Of a stretch of DNA of 64,000 nt, positions 36,463 to 45,921 are shown piece by piece (position 1 is the stretch's first letter; each line of letters begins with the position of its first letter). This DNA comes from Methylomonas sp. MK1 (GTDB taxonomy: Bacteria > Pseudomonadota > Gammaproteobacteria > Methylococcales > Methylomonadaceae). Below the pieces are notes generated by a model. It was not told the origin of the DNA, searched no databases, and worked only from the letters and a program-made list of their open reading frames with translations. The stretch spans positions 1,054,001-1,118,000 of the forward strand of contig NZ_AQOV01000002.1 in assembly GCF_000365425.1 (NCBI RefSeq). The letters run 5' to 3'. Position numbers and translations under genes: made by a program.

Positions 36463-37151
36463 CGGCCTTGCAAGCTATAACCCAGGCCGCGATGCGTGCG
36501 TATCGGGTCCTGGTCGGCGGCGGCCAAGCGTAGTTTGGCGCGCAAGGTTTTGATATGGGTATCGACGGTGCGGTCGAAGACGTCGCCGGGGTCTTGCCAG
36601 ATTCTTTCCAGCAGTTGTTCGCGGGAGAAAATCCGTTCCGGGTGTTCGATCAATAGTTTCAGCAACAAAAACTCGTAACGGGTTAAATCCAGCAACTGCC
36701 CGCAATAGCCGATGCGGCCGGCTTGGCTATCCAAATCAAACTGTGTGTCAGACGTCACTGCTGGCTTATTAGCGTCCGCTTTACCTAGCCGGCGCAGGAT
36801 TACCCCAACTCTGGTCGCGACTTCGCGCGGGCTGAACGGCTTGGTGATATAGTCGTCGGCGCCGATTTCCAAACCGACGATGCGGTCGATTTCGTCGCTG
36901 TGCGCGGTTAGAAAAATCACCGGGATGTCAGAGAAACGGCGCAACTGTCGGCACAAGTCAAAGCCGTTGCCGTCCGGCAGACCGACATCGAGAATAGCCA
37001 GAGAGAACGAGTCGGTTTGCAGCCTGGACAACGCAGTTTGCAGCAAGCTGACGTGCTCGGTCTGATAACCGCTGCTGTTCAGAACGTAAATCAAGGTGTC
37101 GGCAATGGCCGGTTCGTCTTCGACGATTAAGATGCGTTTCGCGGCAGTCAC
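36459..37151 (-). CDS. creB: Response regulator CreB
   Basis: A 230-residue OmpR-type regulator. The receiver shows the acidic pair in ILIVEDEPA, the phospho-Asp in AILDVGLPDGNGFDLC and Lys in DDYITKPFSP. The C-terminal winged helix ends in THRGLGYSL. It is paired with CreC by overlap. In enterobacteria CreBC responds to growth on minimal media or glycolytic products and to cell-wall stress; here it lies 4 nt after a DUF350 gene. Confidence 0.88.
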   Translation of the reverse strand: MTAAKRILIVEDEPAIADTLIYVLNSSGYQTEHVSLLQTALSRLQTDSFSLAILDVGLPDGNGFDLCRQLRRFSDIPVIFLTAHSDEIDRIVGLEIGADDYITKPFSPREVATRVGVILRRLGKADANKPAVTSDTQFDLDSQAGRIGYCGQLLDLTRYEFLLLKLLIEHPERIFSREQLLERIWQDPGDVFDRTVDTHIKTLRAKLRLAAADQDPIRTHRGLGYSLQGR

Positions 37152-37155
37152 GGCT

Positions 37156-37578
37156 TTAATAGGTCATGCAGGCCGCGCTCAATAAGCCCGCCGCCAGCGC
37201 AAAACCGGCCAGCACGATGGCCGGCCCCAGTTCGTCGTCGGCGATGCGTTTACACAGGTCGGCAAAGGCCAGCCTCAGGCCGACGAACACTAGTACCTGC
37301 AAAAATAAAGCAATGCCGGCCCAGATCAACATGTCGATGAACGACACGCTGTTGGCGACAGCTCCGGACAGCGCCAGCACAAAGCCCAGCAATGCGCCGC
37401 TAAACGCCACCGCCGGCGCGGTTTTGCCCTCGCGGATCAGTTTGAATTCGGCGTAGGGCGTAATCCACAGATAGCAGAAAGCAAACACGCAGGTCAGCGC
37501 TGCAGCGGCGACGAAGTGCAGAAAAAAGCCGTTGGCGCCGGCCAGGAGGTTAGAGAGTTCTAGCGATTCCATAGTCAA
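37156..37578 (-). CDS. DUF350 (YjfL-like) membrane protein
   Basis: A 140-residue inner-membrane protein with four helices in the duplicated DUF350 pattern (GALLGFVLALSGAVANSVSF in the middle). In E. coli the relative YjfL lies beside the glutathionylspermidine-synthase-like YjfC, the same partner as here. Function unknown, possibly membrane stress. It overlaps the upstream gene by 4 nt. Confidence 0.8.
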   Translation of the reverse strand: MTMESLELSNLLAGANGFFLHFVAAAALTCVFAFCYLWITPYAEFKLIREGKTAPAVAFSGALLGFVLALSGAVANSVSFIDMLIWAGIALFLQVLVFVGLRLAFADLCKRIADDELGPAIVLAGFALAAGLLSAACMTY

Positions 37579-38705
37579 TTCTCGACGAAATAATGCGGGA
37601 TGAAGCGGCTATTGTTGCCGGTGATTTCGGTTTTGTCTTCACGGATGCCGATGCCGGCCGGTTGATCGGCGATGACCCAGGAGCCGATCACCGGAAAATT
37701 GCCGGCAAAGTTGGGCAGCGGCGTGTGCTTTTGATAAATGTAAGCAGCGCTGCCGTAACTGCCGCCGGTTTCGACGACGCCAGCGCCACGGCGAATCTGG
37801 ATGTTGGCGCCTTCGCGGGAATACAGCGGCTTGCGCACATAATCGCCCAGCAGCGGTTGGTCGGCGAAACTGGCCGGCAGCAGATTGGGGTGGTCGGGGA
37901 ACAGCTCCCATAAAATCGGCAAAATGCCTTTGTTGCTGAGCAGCAGCTTCCAGGGCGGTTCCAGCATAGCGGGCTGGGCTTGCGGCAGGTAGGGGCCAAA
38001 CTCCTCGTGCAACAGCCATTCCCAGGGATAAAGCTTGAACAGCGCGCTGATAGGGTTGTTGCGCAGATCGACAAAGCGTTGCCCGCTGGCGTCCCAGCCG
38101 ATTTGGTCGATTGCCAGGCGCTGTGTTTGCAGGCCGGCTTGCACGGCGGTATCGCGCAGATATTCTAGGTTACCGTTGTCCTCGTCGCTGGTTTCGACGC
38201 CGGCAAAATGCAGGCTGGGCTGGTGCTCCCGGTAATGTTGCCAAAAGCCGAGCAGTTTTTCGTGTATCGAATTAAATTGATCGGCGTCCGGATAGCATTC
38301 CCGCAACCAGAACCATTGCACCACAGCCGCTTCCAGCAGCGCGGTGGGCGTGTCGGCGTTGTATTCCAGCAATTTGGGCTGGCCGCTACCGTCCCAGGCC
38401 AGATCGAAGCGGCCGTAAACGCTGGGTTCGCGGCGCTCCCAAGAATCGACGATATAGGGCACGGCCCAATCCGGAATCAGCAGTTGCTTGAACAAATTGC
38501 GGTCGATGATGGCTTGGACGGCTTTTAGACACAATGCATGCAATTCGGCGGTGGCATCGTCGAGAATATCGATCTGGCTGGCCGTGAAGCGATAGCAGGC
38601 CGATTCGTCCCAGTAGGCTTCGTTGTCCAGGGTGTGATAAGTCATACCCACCGCTTCCACTCGCTGCTGCCAGTCGTTGCGGGGAGTTAGCGCTATACGT
38701 TGCAT
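37575..38705 (-). CDS. Glutathionylspermidine synthase-like ATP-grasp protein (YgiC/YjfC type)
   Basis: A 376-residue ATP-grasp ligase of the glutathionylspermidine synthase C-terminal family. Visible features are RFDLAWDGSGQPKLLEYNAD (acidic metal site), LLSNKGILPILWELFPDHP, and the C-terminal YVRKPLYSREGANI nucleotide-binding segment. The amidase domain of full GspS is absent, so it is of the YgiC/YjfC kind, whose substrate is not settled; peptide-polyamine ligation is possible. It starts 2 nt after the upstream gene. Confidence 0.85.
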   Translation of the reverse strand: MQRIALTPRNDWQQRVEAVGMTYHTLDNEAYWDESACYRFTASQIDILDDATAELHALCLKAVQAIIDRNLFKQLLIPDWAVPYIVDSWERREPSVYGRFDLAWDGSGQPKLLEYNADTPTALLEAAVVQWFWLRECYPDADQFNSIHEKLLGFWQHYREHQPSLHFAGVETSDEDNGNLEYLRDTAVQAGLQTQRLAIDQIGWDASGQRFVDLRNNPISALFKLYPWEWLLHEEFGPYLPQAQPAMLEPPWKLLLSNKGILPILWELFPDHPNLLPASFADQPLLGDYVRKPLYSREGANIQIRRGAGVVETGGSYGSAAYIYQKHTPLPNFAGNFPVIGSWVIADQPAGIGIREDKTEITGNNSRFIPHYFVEN

Positions 38706-38707
38706 GT

Positions 38708-39910
38708 TTAGCCGCCGAACGAACTGTGCGATCCACCAAAGAAGCCGAAGCCGCCGCGTCTTGTCGAGCTATGGCTGTCCGAGCCGCCATTACCGCGATA
38801 ACTGGAGCCGGAACCGCTGCCGTGGCTACCACTGCTTTTACATTCGACCGGGTTGCCCATGTCGTCAACGCAATCTTGTTGGCGTATCCGAAAATCGTTC
38901 GGGTTGCCGGCATAGCTGGCTAGCGATAAGCCGCCCAATAAAGCCAAGGACACCTGCATGGAACGGCGGGGAACTGTTACTTGGACCGACTGGGCTTCCG
39001 GTGCGGCTTGCAATATGCTTTCCCAGGTGGATAGCCGGGGATAAAAGTCGTAGTAATAAATCGCACCTATCAACAGCATTAGATAAAAATCCAGTCTGTT
39101 ACCGCACAGCAGAAACAGCGGCAAGCCCAACCAGGCCACGCCATTGGCGATCAATGCGGAACGGAAAGCCTGTTGCTGGGCTTGTGCAACGCGTAAGGAA
39201 TAGTTAGGCACATTGACGGGCGGCTTGGTCAGCGTTTGCAATAGCGGATACGCCGCCAAGGCCACGGCAACAAACAATAAGCGCACCGGCCACGCCGGCA
39301 ACTGGGCCGCGTAACCGGCAAAAACCGGATATTGCCAGTACAGCATGGTTGCATAAATCACATACACCAACAGGTATACGCCGGTAAGCACTGCCATGAA
39401 GCGGAAAGACGATACCGCTTTATCGAATTCTACACAGACGGCGCTGTTGCTGCTCAATGGGCGGCTGGAAAAGCTGCCCAGCCGATAGATGTTGCGGCGA
39501 TAAGAATCCAGCCAAAGTCTCAGTTCCGGCGACAAAAAATTGCCTGCTACTTGAATCGACTCCCGGGTGTTTTTGTTGGAGCCATGAAAAAATCGCCAGG
39601 ATTTTGCGCTACCCTGCTCTTGGCTATCGGCAACCAGCAAAGCATGGGTGGGAATGGTAGTTTCGCCTAGCCAACTGCGCTTGACGATTTTATCTGGATA
39701 AAGCGTAATCGATATTGTCGACATGGTGCCAAGAATCACCCAAGCCCAATAAGCCCCTAACAAAATAAAACTAACTTCGAGGATGAAAAAATGGCTCAAA
39801 AACCCGGCCCAGGCCATCAGCAAGGCTAGCGCCAATCCGAATAGAGCAAGGAGTTTTTTCCATACACTGTAAGTAAGAACCAGTCTTTTATTTAGCGACG
39901 ACGATGGCAT
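38708..39910 (-). CDS. Multi-spanning membrane protein with Gly/Ser-rich C-terminus
   Basis: A 400-residue protein I do not recognise. Helices occur near residues 20-60, 170-190, 205-225 and 250-285. The last 60 residues are Gly/Ser/His-rich (SGSHGSGSGSS, RRGGFGFFGGS) after a cysteine pair in DCVDDMGNPVEC. That tail and the position just before a YgiC-like gene recall YgiB (DUF1190), suggesting a fusion or an analogue; this is weak. First gene of the operon with ygiC-like, DUF350 and creBC. Confidence 0.6.
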   Translation of the reverse strand: MPSSSLNKRLVLTYSVWKKLLALFGLALALLMAWAGFLSHFFILEVSFILLGAYWAWVILGTMSTISITLYPDKIVKRSWLGETTIPTHALLVADSQEQGSAKSWRFFHGSNKNTRESIQVAGNFLSPELRLWLDSYRRNIYRLGSFSSRPLSSNSAVCVEFDKAVSSFRFMAVLTGVYLLVYVIYATMLYWQYPVFAGYAAQLPAWPVRLLFVAVALAAYPLLQTLTKPPVNVPNYSLRVAQAQQQAFRSALIANGVAWLGLPLFLLCGNRLDFYLMLLIGAIYYYDFYPRLSTWESILQAAPEAQSVQVTVPRRSMQVSLALLGGLSLASYAGNPNDFRIRQQDCVDDMGNPVECKSSGSHGSGSGSSYRGNGGSDSHSSTRRGGFGFFGGSHSSFGG

Positions 39911-40435
39911 AGGCTAGGCTACATAGGGCTATGAGGTTGGAATTGGTTGCGGGGTAATCGTCGGCGAAGCATAGCCGCTACTTGGTGTTTTTGCTGAAAA
40001 TAGGGGATGGGGGCGCGGATGTCGATATTGGCTGGATCGCCGTTGAGCGGTGTATTTTAGATTTGCCTTTTCCTGTTTTGGTGCGTTGGCAATCCGTTTT
40101 GGTGCGAAACCTGGGTTTGGCTTGCTTGGATTCGCAGCCTAGAGCTTGCCGTCGCTGGATTCGGATGGCTGGCACAATCCGTGCTGCAAGTTACGCGGTG
40201 CAATGGCGCACCCTCGGTTCCCTTCAACAACGGCGTTGAAACGTTGCTGGTTTTATACCCGCTGCATCGTTTACTCGTCCGTCGTGCCTGCCTTTATTTC
40301 TTCAAGACATTCGCTTACGAGTAACACACCCGTTTCCAGGGGAGCTTTAGCTTGCGCACACAGGCTTAATCAAACGAATGGCGGTGCTTGCAAAACGCCG
40401 GTATTCATGTTGTTCCCACATTTAAAAGGTGAGTT
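39911..40435. other. Gap without a convincing gene
   Basis: 525 bp between divergent units. An 85-residue frame at 39982-40239 has no ribosome site and no family look. The last 60 bases must hold the promoter and the AAGGTGAG site of the channel gene. No repeat or clear hairpin was found. Confidence 0.4.
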
Positions 40436-41248
40436 ATGTCCTATCTGATCCCGTCGGAATTCGTCACAAAGATGGTCGATGCCGGTGAATCCAAAATCTT
40501 CATGTCAACCCGCGATACGCTAATCCGCGCTTACATGGCCGGGGCGATCCTGGCGTTGGCGGCGGTATTTGCGGTGGCGATTACCGTGCAAACCAACTCG
40601 CCGATCTTTGGGGCGATTTTATTTCCGGTCGGGTTTTGCATGCTGTATCTACTGGGTTTCGATTTGCTGACCGGCGTGTTCGTATTAACGCCGCTGGCCT
40701 GGCTGGACAAACGTGCCGGGGTAACCTTGCCCGGAATTCTTAGAAACTGGGGCTTGGTGTTTTTAGGCAATTTTCTCGGCGCGTTGACGGTGGCGGTGAT
40801 GATGGCCATCGTCTTTACTTATGGGTTTTCCGTTGAACCGGATGCGGTCGGCAAAAAGCTAGCCGGCATCGGTGAAGCTAGGACGCTGGGTTATGCCAAA
40901 TACGGCATCGCCGGTTGGTTTACTATTTTTATTCGCGGCATGCTCTGCAACTGGATGGTGTCTACCGGCGTGGTGGGGGCGATGATTTCGACGTCGGTCA
41001 GCGGTAAGGTGATTGCGATGTGGATGCCAATCATGCTGTTCTTTGGCATGACCTTCGAACACTCGGTCGTGAACATGTTTTTATTTCCCTCCGGTTTGAT
41101 CATGGGCGGCAATTTTTCGATTATGGATTATTTTGTTTGGAACGAGATTCCGACCGTGTTGGGCAATCTGGTCGGCGGCTTGGCCTTTACCGGCTTGACG
41201 CTGTATTCCACGCACGTCAGAACCGCGCCGAAACGCTCTTTCAACTAA
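40436..41248 (+). CDS. Formate/nitrite transporter (FNT) family channel
   Basis: A 270-residue inner-membrane protein of the FNT family (FocA, NirC, HSC), pentameric channels for small monovalent anions. Six helices are visible, with the family segments near the start (YMAGAILALAAVFAVAI) and the middle (IRGMLCNWMVSTG), and the late FEHSVVNMF with the pore histidine. It is followed 78 nt later by cyanase, so the natural anion may be cyanate, nitrite or bicarbonate. Ribosome site AAGGTGAG precedes the ATG. Confidence 0.88.
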   Translation: MSYLIPSEFVTKMVDAGESKIFMSTRDTLIRAYMAGAILALAAVFAVAITVQTNSPIFGAILFPVGFCMLYLLGFDLLTGVFVLTPLAWLDKRAGVTLPGILRNWGLVFLGNFLGALTVAVMMAIVFTYGFSVEPDAVGKKLAGIGEARTLGYAKYGIAGWFTIFIRGMLCNWMVSTGVVGAMISTSVSGKVIAMWMPIMLFFGMTFEHSVVNMFLFPSGLIMGGNFSIMDYFVWNEIPTVLGNLVGGLAFTGLTLYSTHVRTAPKRSFN

Positions 41249-41326
41249 TCCTTATTCGATCCGGCCTTGCCGCTGTTATAAGCCAGAGGCCTTTTTCTCG
41301 CTGTTCAATGTGCAAAGGAGTTAAAG

Positions 41327-41770
41327 ATGACACGCAATGAAGTGACCGAATTGGTCGTTACGCAAAAACAGGCCAAGCAACTGAGCTGGGCACAACTCGC
41401 CGAGTCGATAGGCTTGAGTAAGGAATGGACCACCGCCGCATTGCTGGGGCAGATGACCTTGAACGCCGAACAGGCCGCCACCATCGGCGCGCTGCTGGAT
41501 TTGCCGCCCGAGGCTATCGCGCAACTGCAAGTGGTGCCATACAAAGGTTCGCTGCCTAGCGCCGTGCCGACCGATCCTTTGATCTATCGTTTTTACGAGT
41601 TGGTGAATGTGTACGGCACCACTTTTAAAGCGCTGATTCATGAGGAATTCGGCGATGGCATCATGAGCGCTATCGACTTTAGCATGGACTTGCAACGCGA
41701 ACCTGATCCGAAAGGTGATCGGGTCAAAATCGTGATGAGCGGGAAGTTTCTGCCTTATAAAAGCTATTAA
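41327..41770 (+). CDS. cynS: Cyanate hydratase (cyanase)
   Basis: Cyanase converts cyanate and bicarbonate into carbamate and CO2, releasing ammonia; it detoxifies cyanate and supplies nitrogen. The 147-residue product has the active-site trio Arg88, Glu91 and Ser114, with the usual spacing (96, 99 and 122 in E. coli). The N-terminal helical domain resembles a repressor fold. AAGGAG lies upstream. Operon with the FNT channel and the phosphatase/kinase gene. Confidence 0.95.
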   Translation: MTRNEVTELVVTQKQAKQLSWAQLAESIGLSKEWTTAALLGQMTLNAEQAATIGALLDLPPEAIAQLQVVPYKGSLPSAVPTDPLIYRFYELVNVYGTTFKALIHEEFGDGIMSAIDFSMDLQREPDPKGDRVKIVMSGKFLPYKSY

Positions 41771-41789
41771 GGCGAATGTGCCTTAAGTC

Positions 41790-43514
41790 ATGTCCGGGCC
41801 ATTGAGCGTCGCCGTCGGTCAATATTCCGATAAAGGCCGCAAGGCGCTGAATCAGGATTTTCACGGCGTTTATATTGCTAAAGAGCCGCAGTTAAGCGCC
41901 AAAGGCATTGCGATAGCCTTGGCCGACGGCATCAGCAGTAGCGAGGTCAGTCATATCGCCAGTCAGGCGGCGGTGACCGGGTTCCTGGCGGATTATTTTT
42001 GTACCTCGGAAGCCTGGTCGGTTAAGAAGTCGGTGCAGCGGGTGTTGACCGCCACCAATTCCTGGTTGTACGCGCAAACCCGGCAAAGCCGCGATTGTTA
42101 CGACATGGATCGCGGCTATGTTTGCACCTTGAGCGCGCTGGTGATCAAATCCGCCACCGCGCATTTGTTCCATGTCGGCGACACACGGATTTATCGGCTA
42201 GTCGGCGATGAGTTGGAACAGCTCACCCACGATCATCGCTTATGGATTTCTCAGGAGAAAAGTTACCTGAGCCGGGCGATGGGTATGGATTCGCGTCTGG
42301 AAATCGACTATCAAGCGTTGACCGTTAGCTTGGACGATACGTTCGTGTTGGCGACCGATGGCGTTTATGAATACGTCAGTGCGCACTTTGTGAGCCAAAC
42401 CATCCGCCAAGCCGGCGACGACTTGGACGGCGCGGCCAAAGCCATCGTCCAGGCGGCCTACGCAAATGGCAGCGGCGATAATCTGACAGTGCAGATTGTG
42501 CGCATCGAGCAACTGCCGCTACCGAGTGCTAACGAACTGTATCAATCCTTAACCGCCTTACCGTTCCCGCCGCAGTTGGAAGCCAGGATGGCGTTCGACG
42601 GTTACACCATCGTCCGCCAATTACATGCCAGCAGCCGCAGTCACATTTATCTGGCGGTGGACAGCGAGACCCAGGCGCAGGTGGTGATTAAAACCCCGTC
42701 CATCGACTTGCGCGGCGATCCGGCCTACCTGGAACGCTTTCTGATGGAAGACTGGATTGCCCGGCGTATCAACAACCCGCATGTATTAAAGCCTTGCGCG
42801 CAAACCCGCAAACGCAATTTTCTGTATGTCGCCACGGAATTCATCGACGGCCAGACCCTGAAACAGTGGATGATCGACCATCCGCAGCCGGACCTGGAAA
42901 CTGTGCGCGGCATCGTCGAACAAATCGCCAAGGGCTTGCGGGGCTTTCATCGCCTGGAAATGCTGCATCAGGATCTGCGGCCTGACAACATCATGATAGA
43001 CGGCATCGGCACCGTGAAAATTATCGATTTCGGTTCGACCCGAGTCGCCGGCGTGATGGAAATGGGTATTCCCGTCGGCCACCAGCATATACTCGGCACC
43101 GCGCAATATGCCGCACCGGAGTATTTCCTGGGCGAGCCGGGCTCGGTGCGTTCCGAGCAGTTTTCCCTGGCGGTGATTGCCTATCAAATGCTGACCGGCA
43201 AACTGCCTTACGGCGCGGAAGTGGCTAAATGCAAATCCAGGGCCTCCCAAAACAAACTCAGCTACGACGCTACCTTGTATCGCAACCGGGATATTCCGGG
43301 CTGGGTCGACGATGCGATCCGCAAGGCTGCGCATCCCGATCCGCATAAACGTTACGAAGACTTATCCGAGTTTATCTTTGATTTACGCCATCCCAACCCG
43401 GCGTTTTTGACCAAGACCGGGCCGGCATTGCTGGAACGCAATCCGGCAGCGTTTTGGAAAGGTGTGTCCTTCATCTTGGCGGGCGTTATCGCGATATTAT
43501 TGATTAAGCGATAG
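41790..43514 (+). CDS. Bifunctional PP2C phosphatase / Ser-Thr kinase
   Basis: A 574-residue fusion. Residues about 5-240 are a PP2C phosphatase (metal aspartates in ALADGISSSE, HVGDTRIYRL, LATDGVYEYV and SGDNLTVQIV). Residues about 270-530 are a eukaryotic-type kinase (Lys in VVIKTPS; catalytic loop HQDLRPDNIMID with Gln for Arg; IIDFGST). One membrane helix near the C-terminus (ILAGVIAILLIK) anchors it. Such fusions accompany nitrite/nitrate transport genes in several proteobacteria. It starts 19 nt after cynS, so it may tune the channel or cyanate use. Confidence 0.88.
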   Translation: MSGPLSVAVGQYSDKGRKALNQDFHGVYIAKEPQLSAKGIAIALADGISSSEVSHIASQAAVTGFLADYFCTSEAWSVKKSVQRVLTATNSWLYAQTRQSRDCYDMDRGYVCTLSALVIKSATAHLFHVGDTRIYRLVGDELEQLTHDHRLWISQEKSYLSRAMGMDSRLEIDYQALTVSLDDTFVLATDGVYEYVSAHFVSQTIRQAGDDLDGAAKAIVQAAYANGSGDNLTVQIVRIEQLPLPSANELYQSLTALPFPPQLEARMAFDGYTIVRQLHASSRSHIYLAVDSETQAQVVIKTPSIDLRGDPAYLERFLMEDWIARRINNPHVLKPCAQTRKRNFLYVATEFIDGQTLKQWMIDHPQPDLETVRGIVEQIAKGLRGFHRLEMLHQDLRPDNIMIDGIGTVKIIDFGSTRVAGVMEMGIPVGHQHILGTAQYAAPEYFLGEPGSVRSEQFSLAVIAYQMLTGKLPYGAEVAKCKSRASQNKLSYDATLYRNRDIPGWVDDAIRKAAHPDPHKRYEDLSEFIFDLRHPNPAFLTKTGPALLERNPAAFWKGVSFILAGVIAILLIKR

Positions 43515-43720
43515 AATTTCGCCGCAGGTATCGATGTCCCTTATTTTTCCGCCTCTGCTATCCTATGGGCTGTGCCGGAAAACCTAGAAGAATTGATCTG
43601 AATTTAACGAAGGGCTGAAATTTAGAAAACACCTCATGCTCCCTGGTATTCTCCCGGAAAATTAGCCCTACGGTTAATACGTAACTTCTTAATAATTACA
43701 ATTCAAAACAGGAGTTATCC

Positions 43721-45871
43721 ATGTTTTTCCGCCCGCTGCTTCTTAGTTGTTGCGGTTACCTAATAGTCGCGACCGCTCAAGCGCAACCGGTTTCTCCGGA
43801 GGAAGAAGAAAGAGCCTTATCGCAAATCTACGGCACCGAGGAAATGGTCAGTATCGCCAGCGGATACAAACAACCGATTTCCAAGGCGCCGTCAATCGCC
43901 ACGGTAATTACTGCCGCCGATATTAAACAGATAGGCGCCACCGACATCGACGAAGTACTGGAAACCGTACCGGGCTTGCATGTCGAACGCAACACCATCG
44001 GCTACAACCCTATCTATACCTTTCGCGGCATTTTTTCGCAGTTCAATCAACAAGTGTTGATGATGGTCAACGGCATTCCGATCACCAATTCCTATACCGG
44101 CAGCCGTAGCGAGGTTTGGGGCGGCATGCCGATCCGCGACATCGCTCGCATCGAAGTCGTGCGCGGACCGGGATCGGCGGTCTACGGCGCCGACGCTTTC
44201 GCCGGCGTGATCAATGTCATCACCAAAACCAAACAGGATATCGAAGGCACCGAGCTCGGTGGCAGGGTCGGCAGTTTCGACACTTACGACGGCTGGGGTT
44301 TGCATGGCGGCGAATGGGCTGGCTTCGACGTCGCGTTGGCTTTTGAATACCATAAGACCGCTGGTCAGGACGCCGTCGTCGATGCCGACCTGCAAAGCCA
44401 GTTCGACCGCTTGCTGGGGACCAGCGCCTCGCTGGCACCGGGGCCGCTGAATATGTCTCGCGACAATCTCGATGCCCGGTTGGATTTGTCGCGTGGCAAT
44501 TGGCGGTTTCGCGGCGGATTGCAACATCGTAGTGATCTCGGCATCGGCTCCGGCGTCGCTCAAGCCCTGGATCCGGTCAACCGCTATGCCGGCGACCGCT
44601 GGAACGCCGATCTGACCTACCACACCGACGACATCGAAAACTGGGATTTGACCACCCAGGTCAGTTATTTCGAATCCAGCCAGGAAATCGAGCGTAATCT
44701 GACGCTGTTTCCAGCCGGGACTACTTTACCGATCGGTGCCAACGGCCAGATTGGCGCCGGTGCGCCGGTGACGTTTCCGAACGGTTATATCGGCAATCCC
44801 GAGGTGTGGGAGCGCCATGTCCGCATCAGCCAAGCCTTCGCTTACAGCGGTTTTCAGCAACATCAATTGCGCAGCGGTATCGGCTTTAATTACGACAGCC
44901 TGTTCAAGGCGCGGGTCAGCCAGAATTTCGGCATCGATCCCGCCACCGGCACGCCGATACCGTCGCTGCCGGGCATCCCGCTGACCGACGTTTCCGGCAC
45001 CTCCTCGACGTTTATCCCCGAGGTGGATCGGAAAGTGGCCTATCTGTTTTTGCAGGATCAGTGGAACTTTGCCAACGACTGGAGTTTGACCGCCGGCGCT
45101 CGTTACGACCGCTATTCGGATTTCGGCAATACCTTCAATCCGCGCGCGGCATTGATTTGGGAAGCTCGCTACGATTTGACCGCCAAACTGATGTACGGTT
45201 CGGCGTTCCGGGCGCCGTCGTTTCAGGAAATGTATATCATCAACAACCCGGCGCAGCTCGGGAATGCCGCCTTGCGCCCGGAAACCATGGAAAACGTCGA
45301 ACTGGGTTTTGACTATCGGCCGACGGACAGCCTGCGCCTGGGTTTGAATTTCTTTAACTTCTGGTGGAAGGACATCATCCGCTTCGTGCCGGATGCCGGT
45401 GCCACCACTTCGACGGCACAAAATACCGGGACTCAGCAAGGCTACGGCACCGAACTGGAAGCGGAATGGCAGGCCGCCGACACCTTAAAAATTATCGGCA
45501 ACTACGCCTATCAACGTAGCCGTGACCAGGCCCTGGACCGCGATAGCGGCTATGCGCCGCACCATCAGGTCTATCTGCGGCTGAACTGGCAGTTTCTGCC
45601 CGACTGGCAGCTCAGTCCGCAAGCGAAGTGGATTGTGGGTCGGGACCGCAGTTTCGGCGATACGCGCAAGCCGGTCGCGGATTATACTTGGGTGGATGTG
45701 ACGCTACGCCGGCAGAATTTGGCCAAGCATCTCGAAGTGGCCTTTTCTGTGCGAAATCTGTTCGATGTCAGCGCCCGGGAACCCAGTCTGGCAGGCAATC
45801 CGGCCGCCATTCCCAACGACTTGCCGTTGGCGCCGCGCAGTTTTTACGGCGAAATCAGTCTTCATTTTTAG
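43721..45871 (+). CDS. TonB-dependent receptor
   Basis: A 716-residue outer-membrane receptor. A signal peptide ends at ATAQAQ, then comes the plug (TVITAADIKQIGATDIDEVL, VEVVRGPGSAVYGADA type, residues about 55-165). The barrel closes with SFYGEISLHF. The plug and barrel resemble vitamin B12/iron-complex receptors. The ligand is unknown. AGGAG precedes the ATG. The binding protein gene follows after 50 nt, then the hybrid kinase, suggesting transport or sensing of one ligand. Confidence 0.9.
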   Translation: MFFRPLLLSCCGYLIVATAQAQPVSPEEEERALSQIYGTEEMVSIASGYKQPISKAPSIATVITAADIKQIGATDIDEVLETVPGLHVERNTIGYNPIYTFRGIFSQFNQQVLMMVNGIPITNSYTGSRSEVWGGMPIRDIARIEVVRGPGSAVYGADAFAGVINVITKTKQDIEGTELGGRVGSFDTYDGWGLHGGEWAGFDVALAFEYHKTAGQDAVVDADLQSQFDRLLGTSASLAPGPLNMSRDNLDARLDLSRGNWRFRGGLQHRSDLGIGSGVAQALDPVNRYAGDRWNADLTYHTDDIENWDLTTQVSYFESSQEIERNLTLFPAGTTLPIGANGQIGAGAPVTFPNGYIGNPEVWERHVRISQAFAYSGFQQHQLRSGIGFNYDSLFKARVSQNFGIDPATGTPIPSLPGIPLTDVSGTSSTFIPEVDRKVAYLFLQDQWNFANDWSLTAGARYDRYSDFGNTFNPRAALIWEARYDLTAKLMYGSAFRAPSFQEMYIINNPAQLGNAALRPETMENVELGFDYRPTDSLRLGLNFFNFWWKDIIRFVPDAGATTSTAQNTGTQQGYGTELEAEWQAADTLKIIGNYAYQRSRDQALDRDSGYAPHHQVYLRLNWQFLPDWQLSPQAKWIVGRDRSFGDTRKPVADYTWVDVTLRRQNLAKHLEVAFSVRNLFDVSAREPSLAGNPAAIPNDLPLAPRSFYGEISLHF

Positions 45872-45921
45872 CCAAGGCGCCGTTGGTCGGGTCTTGCTTA
45901 TACCGTAGTTCGGGAGTCATT

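Noticed and set aside
39982..40239. An 85-codon frame in the gap before the FNT gene.
   Set aside because: No ribosome site and no protein-like pattern.
40378..40396. TGGCGGTGCTTGCA resembles a sigma-54 promoter before the FNT gene.
   Set aside because: The GG-GC spacing is 8, not 10, bases.
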